Origin: Labilibaculum sp. K2S
Lineage (GTDB): Bacteria > Bacteroidota > Bacteroidia > Bacteroidales > Marinifilaceae
Reading direction: 5' to 3'
NCBI RefSeq assembly: GCF_030372765.1
Contig: NZ_JAUCMW010000011.1
Span: forward strand, 1-64,000
DNA length: 64,000 bases
Each line of letters opens with the position of its first letter. Position 1 is the first letter of the stretch. Positions 9,230-20,294 of the stretch are shown piece by piece. The notes under the pieces were generated by a model. That model had not been told where the DNA came from and did not search any database. It saw only the letters and a program-made list of their open reading frames with translations. The translations under genes were made by a program, and so were the position numbers.

Positions 9230-10123
9230 TTAGTTATTTGTAGTTGATAAAATGTTCTGTTTTTTGTATACCATCCAGAATAATACAATGCCAAGAGAAC
9301 AAAGAATGGTTGCAAGAATTGATCCTTCCAAACCGAATTGTCCTCCTGTCAGCATTTCATTCCCATGAATGCTGTGTGATATTAGCGAGGTGGAATTGGT
9401 TCCGCTAACTTCGTATCCGAAAATTGGTCCCTGGAAAAAATTCCAGCTAAAATGCAGAGCCAATGGAAACCATAGATTTTTAGTGAAGATATAGCCAATT
9501 CCCAATAGTAATCCCGCAAGGAAAATGTTGGTCAGTCCAACAATTGACACGTTTGGATTCATTAAATGAAGAGCCATAAATATCAGAGATGATAAAATTA
9601 GAGCAGCATATCTGTTCATAGAACCCATAAAATTTCGAAGTAGATATCCTCTTACAAATATTTCCTCGTTTATTGAAACTAAAATAAACAGCACGACTGA
9701 CTGAGCTAATCCGAGTAAATTAAAAGTAATGGAATCAAATGTTAAGTTTCCAGAAAAATATAGAATTAAACTGCCTGCTCCCATCATGATAAAACCTGCC
9801 AACAATCCGTAAAGAATATCTTTTGTTCGCTTTTGAAAGGAAAAACCCAAATCAATCATTTTTTTTCGATCAATAAATCTCGTAAAAATCCAAATGATCA
9901 ATAAAGTACCAAAAGTTGACAATGCCTGCATAATTAAAAATCCCAGGGGAGGAATTTCTGATATATTTTGGAAGACCTCTAAAATATTATCATTTGAAAT
10001 GGCAGCCCAGATAAAGGCTCCTAAGGCTTGAAAAATTCCGCTTACGATAAAGAAAGGTATAATGATTAATACTGCTCTAAGCCATCCTTTTTTGATTGCC
10101 GGGGCTTTGGTTGTTGGGCTCAT
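9230..10123 (-). CDS. CPBP family intramembrane glutamic endopeptidase
   Basis: The 297-aa protein has about eight hydrophobic segments and the CPBP (Abi/Rce1-like) motifs: E153-E154-x3-R158 (NEEIFVRGYLL), F182-x3-H186 (FMALH) and H224-x3-N228 (HFSWN). Members are intramembrane proteases, some involved in prenyl-protein processing or bacteriocin immunity; the substrate here is unknown. It heads the operon with the class D beta-lactamase and DUF2059 protein. Confidence 0.88.
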   Translation of the reverse strand: MSPTTKAPAIKKGWLRAVLIIIPFFIVSGIFQALGAFIWAAISNDNILEVFQNISEIPPLGFLIMQALSTFGTLLIIWIFTRFIDRKKMIDLGFSFQKRTKDILYGLLAGFIMMGAGSLILYFSGNLTFDSITFNLLGLAQSVVLFILVSINEEIFVRGYLLRNFMGSMNRYAALILSSLIFMALHLMNPNVSIVGLTNIFLAGLLLGIGYIFTKNLWFPLALHFSWNFFQGPIFGYEVSGTNSTSLISHSIHGNEMLTGGQFGLEGSILATILCSLGIVLFWMVYKKQNILSTTNN

Positions 10124-10212
10124 TAATTTGGGTTTTGGTTTGGGAGGATAAAATTAACAAAATCCTGACATTATGAAAGGGGAAAATAAGTTGCTGTAAG
10201 TTTATTTGGCAT

Positions 10213-10249
10213 AAAAAGGGGTTGTTCGGAAAGAACAACCCATATTTTT
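10213..10249 (-). terminator. Terminator after gdhA, possibly bidirectional
   Basis: A 9-bp stem GGGTTGTTC/GAACAACCC (10219-10227 and 10233-10241) has T tracts on both strands: CTTTTTAT on the minus strand and ATTTTTTTG on the plus strand. It lies just downstream of the gdhA stop. Confidence 0.8.
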
Positions 10250-10261
10250 TTGATTAAACAT

Positions 10262-11629
<1,368 letters not shown>

Positions 11630-11837
11630 TTAAGTTAGACATGAATTATACTGGGTGTGAATGAACGCAATCGGAAATAGCTGGGATTACATTTAAAGGT
11701 AAAAAAGAAATCCCTCAAGGTCAAGGGCTTAGGTTTCACTTAAATTGTTTAAATTTAAAAGAACCAACAAACAGTAGCCAAATCACTACGATCTTTTTAC
11801 AATTTTTAATGCATCTACGTAAGTAAACCGAAAATGT

Positions 11838-14800
11838 ATGGAATCAAATTCAGGTAAAGAGCAGGGAATCAATAAGATTATAGCTGAAAACATTGAGCGT
11901 TTAAAAGAACTTTCCGCAATTAATCAAACAACAGGTATTATCAAGGAAGGAAAGTCCATTGAGGATACTTTACAGCAAATCTGCTTTATTCTTCCTAAAG
12001 CATGGCAATATCCGGAGTTTACGGTTGCCCGTATTGTATTTGACGGACAAGAATACCTTAGTCCTGGATTTCGTCTCTCCCAATGGACTCTAACTCAGGA
12101 ATTTTTAACGATCAATAATCGAAGCGGACGAATTGAGGTGTGTTATGTGAAAAAATTTCCAGCACAGGATGAAGGTCCTTTTTTGAAAGAAGAAAGGCAC
12201 TTGATTGAGAATATTGGAAATATTATTGTTGGTTACATCAATAGTGAAACGGGAAAAGAACTGCTCAGTCAGAAAAGGAAAGTTGATCCTAAAAAGAAGG
12301 AAATAATAGGCCCCTATGTTCCGGTTACGAATCGTAAATTATTACAGGATTTTTTGAATAAAAACAATGCCGACCGGGATATTTATCACGATTTAATGCC
12401 TTTTAAAGTAAAGGAAATATTGTTGGTTGCGAATTTATACGATGCTTATTGTATTGAGCGCGAAGGGCGTTTTTCAGAACAAATTTCCAGTGAATATCAT
12501 CAGTTAAATTTAACTTCAATGCCTCGGGTTACAGGTGTGTCTACTTTAGAAGAGTGCATGGAACAGTTGCATTCCAGGCATTTTGATATGATTATATTAA
12601 TGGTTGGTGTAGATAAAAAAACACCAATCCTTTTAAGTGAACGAATTAAAAAAGAATTTCCTTACATATCCATTTTTTTATTGCTGAATAATGATGCTGA
12701 TATCGCTCTGTTTGAAGAACAACGGACAGAGTTGAAAAGTGTAGATAAAATATTTGTGTGGAATGGCGAATCACAGGTTTTTTTTGCCATGATTAAGAGT
12801 TTGGAAGATAAGGTGAATGTTGAAAATGATACCAAGATTGGATTGGCTCGGGTCATTTTACTGGTTGAAGATTCGGCGAAGTATTATTCCAGATATATGC
12901 CAATGCTTTATCAGAGTGTTTTGGCACAAACCCAGCGAATAATCGATGATGTGAGTACCGATGCTCAGTATAAAATTCTTCGTTTACGGGCGCGGCCCAA
13001 AATATTGCTGGCTTCGAATTACGAAGAGGCAATGGATATTTATTATCGGTTTAGGGAGTATTTATTGTGCTTAATTTCGGATGTGAAATTTAAAAAAGAT
13101 GGAATATTTTTAGATGATGCCGGAATTCGTTTGGTAAAAGAAATCAAAGAAGAATACCCTAATCTACCAGTTATATTGCAATCGTCGGATGTTTCCAATG
13201 CCAGCCATGCTTTTAAGCTGAAGACTAGCTTTATCGATAAAAACTCTGAAACACTTAGAGGGGATATTCGTTTGTTTATTCGTCAGTTTTTGGGATTTGG
13301 TGATTTTGTGTATAAAGATGCCATGGGCAATGAAATTGCTACGGCAAAATCGTTAAAAGAATTTGAAGACTATTTGTATCATATTCCGGGCGAATCTTTG
13401 GTTTATCATGCCAAAAAGAATCATTTTTCTTTATGGCTAATGGCCCGTGGAGAGATTCGGGTTGCTAAAATGATTGCACCCTATCATATTACAGATTTTA
13501 AATCGGCTGAAGATGTCCGGGATTATTTAATTAATGTAATTCAGAATTACCGGAACGAAAAAAATAAGGGAAAGGTTGTAGAGTTTAATGCTGATTTTGC
13601 TCTTAATGCCAACAATATAGTCACTTTGTCTACAGGTTCGTTAGGTGGAAAAGGGCGGGGATTGGCTTTTATCAACTCCATGCTTTTTAATCTGAATTTG
13701 AGCAGGTTTGTTCCAGGGATAAATATAAAGGCGCCTTTGACCGCAGTAATTGGTGTCGATGAATACGAATCATTCTTAGATCGAAATAACCTTTTAGACC
13801 GGATTAAGGATTTGGATGATTTTGAGCAAATTCAGCGGTTATTTCTGGATGCAGACTTAACGCAGCGTTTGGTTCAAAAAATAAGAATCATGCTGAAGAA
13901 TTTTGAGCAGCCACTGGCAATCCGGTCTTCCGGATTGTTTGAAGATTCATTGCTTCAGCCGGTAGCAGGGGTTTTTCAAACCTACCTTGTACCCAATAAT
14001 CATTCCGATTTAAATGTTCGGGTTAAGCAGGTAACCGACGCGGTAAAATTGGTTTATGCGTCCATTTTTTCCATCGATGCAAGATTGAATGTTTCGGCCA
14101 TGAATTATAAAATTGAGGAAGAAAAAATGGCTGTGGTTATTCAGGAAGTGGTGGGCAATCAGTATGAATCGGCTTTTTATCCTCACATTTCGGGCGTAGC
14201 TCAATCCTATAATTACTATCCTTTTGGGCACATGAAACCCGAAGAAGGATACGCCGTGATAGGTGTTGGTTTGGGTAAATATGTTGTGGATGGTGAAAAG
14301 GCATTTCGGTTCTCACCTGTTTTCCCAACTATTGAGAATAACAGCGCGAAAGATCAGTTTAAAAACTCGCAGGTAGAATTTTATGCTGTAGACCTCAATA
14401 AAAAAGATTTGGATCTTTTGGAGGGCGATACGGCAGGGTTAATTCGTCTGGATATTGATGAAGCAGAAGAACATGGTAATTTAGTGCATTGTGCTTCTGT
14501 TTATAATTCCATGAGCGATACGATTAGTCCTGGTTTGGATATTATGGGACCAAGAATCGTCAATTTTGCCAATATTTTAAAATACAACTACATACCACTG
14601 GCAAAAACGATTGAACTTGTTTTGGATATTATAAAAGAAGCAATGGGCTCACCGATTGAGATAGAGTTTGCTGTTGATTTAACGAAAGATAAAGAAGGGA
14701 AGGCTTCGTTTTATCTTCTGCAGATAAAGCCTTTAGTTGGTAATATTGATGATTACAATATTGATTTGAATGAAATTGACAAAAACAAGCTTTTGATGAT

Positions 14801-15293
14801 TTCTGAAATGAGTATGGGAAACGGTTTGGTGGATGATATTGTTGATGTTGTTTATGTTGTGCCCGAATTATTCAAAAAAGATTTGACTCTTGAGATTGCG
14901 GATACTATCTCAAAAATAAATCAGGAAATGAGAGAGAAAAATAAACGTTTTGTATTGATTGGCCCGGGGCGTTGGGGCACCCGCGACCGATGGATCGGAA
15001 TTCCCGTGAAGTGGAACGACATTTCTTTCTCGAAATTAATTGTAGAGACCAGCTTCGAGGATTATCCTTTGGAAGCATCATCGGGATCTCACTTTTTTCA
15101 CAATGTAACATCTATGAATATTGGCTACAGTTCCATTCACCACCATTCAGAAACATCCTTTATCGATTATCAAACACTTAAAAAGCAAGAGTTGATTGCC
15201 GAATATGGTGCCGTTCGTCACGTTCAGTTTAAAAAGCCGTTAAGCGTTAAATTGGATGGTAAAAAACGACTGGCCGTTGTAAGTTGGGAATGA
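11838..15293 (+). CDS. PEP/pyruvate-binding (PPDK_N) protein with receiver-like domains
   Basis: This 1151-aa protein combines a GAF-like N-terminus (about 1-145), a degenerate receiver-like domain (about 190-310), a second receiver-like domain (about 335-490) and a PEP synthase/PPDK-type nucleotide-binding domain (about 595-965: GSLGGKGRG, LAIRSSGLFEDS, EIEFAVDL, LLQIKPL). A conserved tail follows (IGPGRWGTRDRW, SGSHFF). The second receiver keeps an acidic pair (LLVEDS), a possible phospho-acceptor D415 and a late Lys (FIDKNS). I see no phosphohistidine swivel domain and no PEP-binding barrel, so it cannot be a complete PEP synthase. Its biochemical role is unknown; signal-dependent phosphotransfer is inference. 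It ends 3 bp before a convergent gene. Confidence 0.75.
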   Translation: MESNSGKEQGINKIIAENIERLKELSAINQTTGIIKEGKSIEDTLQQICFILPKAWQYPEFTVARIVFDGQEYLSPGFRLSQWTLTQEFLTINNRSGRIEVCYVKKFPAQDEGPFLKEERHLIENIGNIIVGYINSETGKELLSQKRKVDPKKKEIIGPYVPVTNRKLLQDFLNKNNADRDIYHDLMPFKVKEILLVANLYDAYCIEREGRFSEQISSEYHQLNLTSMPRVTGVSTLEECMEQLHSRHFDMIILMVGVDKKTPILLSERIKKEFPYISIFLLLNNDADIALFEEQRTELKSVDKIFVWNGESQVFFAMIKSLEDKVNVENDTKIGLARVILLVEDSAKYYSRYMPMLYQSVLAQTQRIIDDVSTDAQYKILRLRARPKILLASNYEEAMDIYYRFREYLLCLISDVKFKKDGIFLDDAGIRLVKEIKEEYPNLPVILQSSDVSNASHAFKLKTSFIDKNSETLRGDIRLFIRQFLGFGDFVYKDAMGNEIATAKSLKEFEDYLYHIPGESLVYHAKKNHFSLWLMARGEIRVAKMIAPYHITDFKSAEDVRDYLINVIQNYRNEKNKGKVVEFNADFALNANNIVTLSTGSLGGKGRGLAFINSMLFNLNLSRFVPGINIKAPLTAVIGVDEYESFLDRNNLLDRIKDLDDFEQIQRLFLDADLTQRLVQKIRIMLKNFEQPLAIRSSGLFEDSLLQPVAGVFQTYLVPNNHSDLNVRVKQVTDAVKLVYASIFSIDARLNVSAMNYKIEEEKMAVVIQEVVGNQYESAFYPHISGVAQSYNYYPFGHMKPEEGYAVIGVGLGKYVVDGEKAFRFSPVFPTIENNSAKDQFKNSQVEFYAVDLNKKDLDLLEGDTAGLIRLDIDEAEEHGNLVHCASVYNSMSDTISPGLDIMGPRIVNFANILKYNYIPLAKTIELVLDIIKEAMGSPIEIEFAVDLTKDKEGKASFYLLQIKPLVGNIDDYNIDLNEIDKNKLLMISEMSMGNGLVDDIVDVVYVVPELFKKDLTLEIADTISKINQEMREKNKRFVLIGPGRWGTRDRWIGIPVKWNDISFSKLIVETSFEDYPLEASSGSHFFHNVTSMNIGYSSIHHHSETSFIDYQTLKKQELIAEYGAVRHVQFKKPLSVKLDGKKRLAVVSWE

Positions 15294-15296
15294 TAT

Positions 15297-15896
15297 TTAA
15301 AAATGAATGGAAATGCCTAAAGCCAGATTCCAGATATCGTAAAGTTTAACATATTCTGTTCTTATACCTTCTAAAAGATAATTGTCAATTGTTCCAATTT
15401 CGGTGTAAAAATCGATTCCTTTAATTATTTTGTAAGGAAGAGGGTGGTAAACCATAGCGCCGACAAAAGGAGCAAAATGTATTTTATTCTGAAAATAATA
15501 ATCATTGGGGAAGTAGCTGGGTAAATTTCGGTATGTATTGTGGGTTGAACCAAAATTGATACTTAAGCCTGCCATTGGAGCAACTACAAAATCACCAATG
15601 TGAAATTGTTTGATCAGAAATGTGTTCTTAATTGCAACTGTATTTAGAGTATGAACATGAGAATGCATTGATGTACTTCCATACATGAATGAAAGACGAT
15701 ACCAGTCTTTTGCAAGATGGTAGGTGATTCCGGCAGAAAGAAAGCCAATATTACCTGCGTATTGAATTTTTGCATCACGGGGTAAATACCATTTTCTTTT
15801 TATCGAATCAGTTTGTCCTCCGTTAAGATTACTTCCCAAGGCTGATAGGCTAAAACAGCAGCTGTATACTAAAATGGGTAAAATATGTTTTTTCAT
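15297..15896 (-). CDS. Small secreted or outer-membrane protein of unknown function
   Basis: The 199-aa protein has a signal peptide (MKKHILPILVYSCCFSLSAL) and a body with alternating hydrophobic and polar residues ending in LALGISIHF. A C-terminal Phe and this strand pattern suggest a small beta-barrel, but no family is recognised. Its start overlaps the stop of the upstream metallophosphoesterase (TAATG), so the two are translationally coupled. Confidence 0.6.
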   Translation of the reverse strand: MKKHILPILVYSCCFSLSALGSNLNGGQTDSIKRKWYLPRDAKIQYAGNIGFLSAGITYHLAKDWYRLSFMYGSTSMHSHVHTLNTVAIKNTFLIKQFHIGDFVVAPMAGLSINFGSTHNTYRNLPSYFPNDYYFQNKIHFAPFVGAMVYHPLPYKIIKGIDFYTEIGTIDNYLLEGIRTEYVKLYDIWNLALGISIHF

Positions 15897-16708
15897 TAAA
15901 AAGCGATGTTTTCAATCGAATAATTGTCTTTATCAATAGTAATTACCTGATAGTGATTATCAGCAATATCACCCCCTACCAAAAAATCTGTTTTGTCATA
16001 TTTTTTGCCATGATAAAAGCTGTGTGTATGGCCATGTATTGAGAGTTTAACATTGTTATTCTCCAGTATTTGATTCAGTATAGAATCTTCTCCGTCATAC
16101 TGATCTGAATAAGGAGGGATGTGTGAGACCGGAATCACCAGATTAGCACTGCCATCATTCTTTAAATTCTCATTGAACCAATCAAAATCAGGATCTGTGT
16201 TTTTCCGTTCCCATACAACATTATCAAACATCACAAATTTGCAGCCTTTGTAAGTAAATGTATAGTTGTTTTCACCAAAGGAGGTATGGTATATTCTTTC
16301 GCCATTCGATAGAAAGTCGTGATTCCCGATTACGGTAAGAAAAGGAACGTTCAGCTTAGCTATTATTTCGTTAAACCATGTAAATTCTTTATGAAGGGCA
16401 CTCAAGGTTAAATCACCTCCATGTATCACAAAATCAATATCATCTCTTTTATTTAGAGCAGTAACAGCATCTTCAAATTCATCATAAAACGTGTGAGTAT
16501 CTGTTATAAATGCAAATTTAAAGGCTTCGTTACCGTTTTTTGTTTTTTTTAACTTTTCAAGATTTTTAGCGGTTAAATCTCTGAATTTATGTTTTACCTC
16601 ATTGTCATATGGACTGTATTCATAAGGCAGACTGCATCCTGGGAATACCCCAAAAATTGCAGACAGGCATATCAGTCCGTTGGTTTTTATAAAATCACGT
16701 CGGATCAT
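15896..16708 (-). CDS. Calcineurin-like metallophosphoesterase, exported
   Basis: The 270-aa protein has the metallophosphoesterase motifs in order: FAFITDTHTF (D-x-H), VIHGGDLT (GD), VIGNHDF (GNHD), VSHIPPY and SIHGHTHSF (GHxH). These residues bind a dinuclear metal centre. The N-terminus MIRRDFIKTNG looks like a twin-arginine signal (RRDFIK) and is followed by a lipobox-like FPGC, so export by Tat and lipidation is possible. The window also encodes TatA. The phosphoester substrate is unknown. It is coupled to the 199-aa gene by a TAATG overlap. Confidence 0.85.
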   Translation of the reverse strand: MIRRDFIKTNGLICLSAIFGVFPGCSLPYEYSPYDNEVKHKFRDLTAKNLEKLKKTKNGNEAFKFAFITDTHTFYDEFEDAVTALNKRDDIDFVIHGGDLTLSALHKEFTWFNEIIAKLNVPFLTVIGNHDFLSNGERIYHTSFGENNYTFTYKGCKFVMFDNVVWERKNTDPDFDWFNENLKNDGSANLVIPVSHIPPYSDQYDGEDSILNQILENNNVKLSIHGHTHSFYHGKKYDKTDFLVGGDIADNHYQVITIDKDNYSIENIAF

Positions 16709-16758
16709 AACGATTAGTTTTATTCTTAAAGAATAAATTCAATAAAATTAGTGTGGAA

Positions 16759-16766
16759 CAAAGATA
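16759..16766 (-). promoter_or_regulatory. Putative -7 box of the metallophosphoesterase gene
   Basis: CAAAGATA on the plus strand reads TATCTTTG on the minus strand, matching TAnnTTTG. It lies about 50 nt before the start codon. No -33 element is obvious. Confidence 0.4.
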
Positions 16767-16855
16767 TTATACAAAAAGGAAGAAGATAAAAGTTATAACA
16801 ATTCTTAACTTTTTTAACAATTCAAAGCATTTTAGCCGGATGAAGAAGTGATGAG

Positions 16856-18100
16856 TTAATCAAATTTGATCGCCTTTGCAGGAGTTATTTTGGTGATTAA
16901 ATAGGAGGGAACAAGCAACATCGAAACCGTAGCAATCAGACTACCAATGTTTAAAAGAATAATGTGACTCAGCTTGAGATTGATGGGCACAGTATCTACA
17001 TAGTAGTTGGTTGGATCTAACGGAATAATTTCAAAAAAGAATTGCAGCAGACAAATGGAGATGCCAATAATATTTCCCCATAATAATCCTTGTCCGATAA
17101 GCATAGCAGATTGGTATAGAAATATCTTACGAATCGACCAGTTTTCCGTACCCAAAGCTTTTAAAATTCCAATCATATTGGTCTTTTCCAGGATAATAAT
17201 TAAAAGACCCGAAACCATATTAAAACCGGCAACCAGTATCATTAGACTTAAAATGATCCATACATTCATATCGAGCATATCCAGCCAGCTAAATATTTGA
17301 GGGTATTTACGAACAACGCTTCTTACTTTTAATCCGGCGCCATCATCGGTAAATGATGTTGCTGTAATTCCTTTTATCTGTTGGTCGATAAGATCTAAAT
17401 CGTCAAAATCATCAATGAAAATTTCGTAGCCGCTAACCTGATTGTCACTCCAGTCATTTAGTTTCTGAATGTGTTGTATGTCGCAGATAAGGAATAGTTT
17501 ATCGAATTCTTCCATTCCGGTATTGTATATTCCGGCAATGGTAAAACTTCTTACTCTGGGTGGTTGCTGAATAAAATAAACCGATAATTTGTTACCTACT
17601 TTTAATTGAAGAAGATTTGAGAGTTTCTCCGAAATCAAAATGTCGTTACTTTTAGTGCTGTCGGTGAGCTGAATGGTTTTTCCTTCTACCAAATGATTTT
17701 TAAAAAAACTCCAATCGTAATCTTTACCGATTCCGTTTAAAACAATTCCTTGTATATCCGATTTTGTTTTAAGAATGCCCGGCTTAGTTGCAAAGGATTG
17801 TACGTGCGAAACTCCGGGTATTTTTTTAATACTGCTTACAGAGATTGCATTTTTTTCGATGGGGTTAGTTTCAAACGACGAGTTGTTATCGTAATTTGTG
17901 ATTTGGATATGAGAACCAAATCCGATAACCTTGTTGGTAATTTCAGATTTGAACCCAGTAACAATAGCTACAGCCAATATCATTACCGAAATACCAAGAG
18001 CAATGCTTATTTTGGCAATACTAATAATAGGATGAGATATATTTCCACCGCCTTTTTTGCTGATGGTAATTTTCTTAGCTATAAAAAGTTCTAGATTCAA
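16856..18100 (-). CDS. LolC/LolE-like ABC transporter permease
   Basis: The 414-aa protein has the FtsX/MacB permease plan: an N-terminal membrane helix (about 28-52), a large periplasmic domain (about 55-270), then three helices near 275-300, 320-350 and 375-400. The start MNLELFIAKKI resembles the conserved MNxxLFIAxR start of LolC/E-type proteins, which supports the TTG start at 18100. Such permeases extract lipoproteins from the inner membrane with the LolD ATPase; a LolD-like ATPase is encoded about 39 kb away at 56860. Substrate assignment is by similarity only. Confidence 0.8.
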   Translation of the reverse strand: MNLELFIAKKITISKKGGGNISHPIISIAKISIALGISVMILAVAIVTGFKSEITNKVIGFGSHIQITNYDNNSSFETNPIEKNAISVSSIKKIPGVSHVQSFATKPGILKTKSDIQGIVLNGIGKDYDWSFFKNHLVEGKTIQLTDSTKSNDILISEKLSNLLQLKVGNKLSVYFIQQPPRVRSFTIAGIYNTGMEEFDKLFLICDIQHIQKLNDWSDNQVSGYEIFIDDFDDLDLIDQQIKGITATSFTDDGAGLKVRSVVRKYPQIFSWLDMLDMNVWIILSLMILVAGFNMVSGLLIIILEKTNMIGILKALGTENWSIRKIFLYQSAMLIGQGLLWGNIIGISICLLQFFFEIIPLDPTNYYVDTVPINLKLSHIILLNIGSLIATVSMLLVPSYLITKITPAKAIKFD

Positions 18101-18126
18101 ATTGAGGTTCTTTTTAAAGATTAATA

Positions 18127-18134
18127 CAAAAGTA
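18127..18134 (-). promoter_or_regulatory. Putative -7 box of the LolC/E-like gene
   Basis: CAAAAGTA on the plus strand reads TACTTTTG on the minus strand (TAnnTTTG), about 27 nt before the TTG start at 18100. This short distance supports the TTG start. Confidence 0.4.
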
Positions 18135-18170
18135 GTAATTTCGGGTTTACAGATGTGAAAAATTAGTTAA

Positions 18171-19382
18171 ATGAGAAAAATAAAACAATTGATTCAATAT
18201 TGTGTGCTGTGTTCATACCTTTTGTTTGTAGTAAGTGTAACATCTTGTGCACAAAAACAATCTGAAGCATTACTAACCGGAGCAGAACGTTTTGAGGAAT
18301 ACATTCCACTTCTCAACGAAAAGAAAGTTGCCGTGGTTGCTAATCAGTCTTCTTTGGCGAAGGGAGAGCATTTGGTTGATGCTTTGTTGGCAAAGAATAT
18401 TCAGATTGCCAAAATATTTAGTCCTGAACATGGCTTTCGGGGAGATGCTGATGCGGGCGAGAAAATTACCAATGGTACAGATGGGAAAACAGGATTGCCA
18501 ATTGTTTCTTTGTATGGAAAGCATTATAAACCTTCGGCTGCTGATTTAAAAGATGTTGATGTTGTAGTGTTCGATATTCAGGATGTTGGCGTTCGCTTTT
18601 ACACATACATATCCACACTGCATTATGTGATGGAAGCTTGTGCCGAGCAGGGAAAACAGGTAATTGTTCTCGATCGGCCAAATCCAAACGGCCATTACGT
18701 GGATGGACCGGTTCTGGAGATAAAATACAGTTCCTTTGTTGGAATGCATCCGGTTCCTGTAGTTTATGGCATGTCGATAGGTGAATATGCGCAAATGATT
18801 AACGGGGAAAAATGGTTGAAGAATAAAGTACAATGTGAATTAAAAGTGATTCCATGCAAAAATTGGAACCGAGAGAAATCCTATCTGTTGCCGGTAAAAC
18901 CATCGCCAAATCTGCCAAATCAATTGTCTGTTGCTTTGTATCCGTCTCTGTGTTTTTTCGAAGGAACAGTGGTTAGTGCCGGGCGTGGTACAAATTATCC
19001 GTTTCAAGTATATGGACATCCGTCTTTTACAAAGGGGGATTTTGAGTTTACACCAAGAAGCATTCCCGGAGCAAGTAAATACCCAAAGTTTGAAGGTGAA
19101 AAATGTGTTGGCTGCGATTTACAGAAGATCAGTATGGATGATTTTCGAAAGAAGAAAAAATTGGATCTGTCTTTTTTATTAAATGCTTATCGTGAATTGA
19201 AAGACAAGCCTGTTTTTTTCAATTCTTTTTTTGAAAATCTTGCAGGAACTGCAAATCTGAGAACTCAAATTGAAAACTCCTTATCAGAAGAACAAATTAG
19301 AGCCAGTTGGGAAAAGGATCGTAACAAGTTCATGGCAATTCGAGCAAAATATCTCATTTATCCGGACTTTGCCAAGGAGTAA
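18171..19382 (+). CDS. namZ: NamZ-like exo-beta-N-acetylmuramidase (DUF1343/GH171)
   Basis: The 403-aa lipoprotein has a signal ending in VTSC and a DUF1343 domain with VAVVANQSSL, FSPEHGFRGDADAGE, SLYGKHYKPS, FDIQDVGVRFYTY, DRPNPNGHYVDGP and SLCFFEGTVVSAGRGTNYPF. DUF1343 proteins include NamZ, which removes N-acetylmuramic acid from the non-reducing end of peptidoglycan fragments (GH171). A role in cell-wall recycling is inferred from this. The gene is divergent from the LolC/E-like gene, 70 bp away, and is followed by a long imperfect hairpin. Confidence 0.88.
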   Translation: MRKIKQLIQYCVLCSYLLFVVSVTSCAQKQSEALLTGAERFEEYIPLLNEKKVAVVANQSSLAKGEHLVDALLAKNIQIAKIFSPEHGFRGDADAGEKITNGTDGKTGLPIVSLYGKHYKPSAADLKDVDVVVFDIQDVGVRFYTYISTLHYVMEACAEQGKQVIVLDRPNPNGHYVDGPVLEIKYSSFVGMHPVPVVYGMSIGEYAQMINGEKWLKNKVQCELKVIPCKNWNREKSYLLPVKPSPNLPNQLSVALYPSLCFFEGTVVSAGRGTNYPFQVYGHPSFTKGDFEFTPRSIPGASKYPKFEGEKCVGCDLQKISMDDFRKKKKLDLSFLLNAYRELKDKPVFFNSFFENLAGTANLRTQIENSLSEEQIRASWEKDRNKFMAIRAKYLIYPDFAKE

Positions 19383-19390
19383 AGGAAAGA

Positions 19391-19458
19391 GAAACAGAAG
19401 CACCGGAGAGAAAGGAAAGTTGTATCGACTAAGTTGCAAATCCGATGTTCTGTTTCTG
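19391..19458 (+). other. Long imperfect hairpin after namZ
   Basis: AGAAACAGAA (19391-19400) pairs perfectly with TTCTGTTTCT (19449-19458). The pairing continues inward with one bulge and one mismatch (CACCGGA against TCCGATG), giving about 16 bp around a 33-nt loop. It starts 9 bp after the namZ stop. The following TTCTTTTATTTG is a weak T tract, so it may be a terminator or an mRNA-stabilising end. The rest of the 303-bp gap before 19686 shows nothing further. Confidence 0.45.
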
Positions 19459-19685
19459 AGGAATTCTTTTATTTGTGGTTGAATATATGTTCGCCCTTAA
19501 CAAGAACAAGTTTACAAAAGAGAAATTTAGGAAGTATAAACTGACTATTAATTATGTGTTAATTACTATTTGTTTTTTCAGATTTAGGGGCGGAAATTAA
19601 CAATATGATAGCTTGAAATTAATTTAGATTTTCTCAAAATAATAAGTAAATTTAAAGGAGTGTTCAATAAAATAAAACGATAAAA

Positions 19686-20267
19686 ATGGCATTTACCTTA
19701 CAAATTAATGATAAGGCTCCGGATTTTGATCTGATAGCTACCGACGGAATTCGGTATAAATTAAACGATTTTAAATCATCTAAACTTTTAGTGGTTTTCT
19801 TTACTTGTAATCACTGTCCGTATGTTATCGGTTCCGATGAAGATACCAGAATGATTGCTGATAAATACATTCCAAATGGAGTCGAATTTGTGGGAATTAA
19901 TTCCAATTCCGCAAATACTTATGAGGAAGATGATTACGATCATATGGTAACACGAATGGAAGAAAATGATTTTCCCTGGGTTTATTTGTATGACGAAACA
20001 CAAGAAGTGGCAATGGCTTACGGTGCATTGAGAACTCCTCATTTTTATTTGTTTAATGAAGCACGCAAATTAATTTATACGGGAAGAGCTGTTGATAATC
20101 CAAGGGATATTTCTAAGGTTTTAGTCAGAGATTTGGAGAGAGCCATAGATGAATATTTGGCTGGAAAAGAAATCTCTGTTCCGGTAACCAACCCAATTGG
20201 CTGCAACGTAAAATGGGATGGGAAAGACAAACATTGGATGCCGGCTGATGCCTGCGATTTGTTGTAA
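19686..20267 (+). CDS. Thioredoxin-fold redoxin family protein
   Basis: The 193-aa cytoplasmic protein (no signal peptide) has an AhpC/TSA-type thioredoxin fold: [14 protein letters not shown] at the N-terminus, then [10 protein letters not shown] with a C-N-H-C redox motif, and RTPHFYLFN with the cis-Pro region. It resembles a widespread 'thioredoxin family protein' class whose physiological partner is not known. AAAGGAG lies about 30 nt before the ATG, too far for a normal Shine-Dalgarno site. Confidence 0.85.
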   Translation: MAFTLQINDKAPDFDLIATDGIRYKLNDFKSSKLLVVFFTCNHCPYVIGSDEDTRMIADKYIPNGVEFVGINSNSANTYEEDDYDHMVTRMEENDFPWVYLYDETQEVAMAYGALRTPHFYLFNEARKLIYTGRAVDNPRDISKVLVRDLERAIDEYLAGKEISVPVTNPIGCNVKWDGKDKHWMPADACDLL

Positions 20268-20294
20268 GTATTTTTTCCAATCAGATAAAAAATA

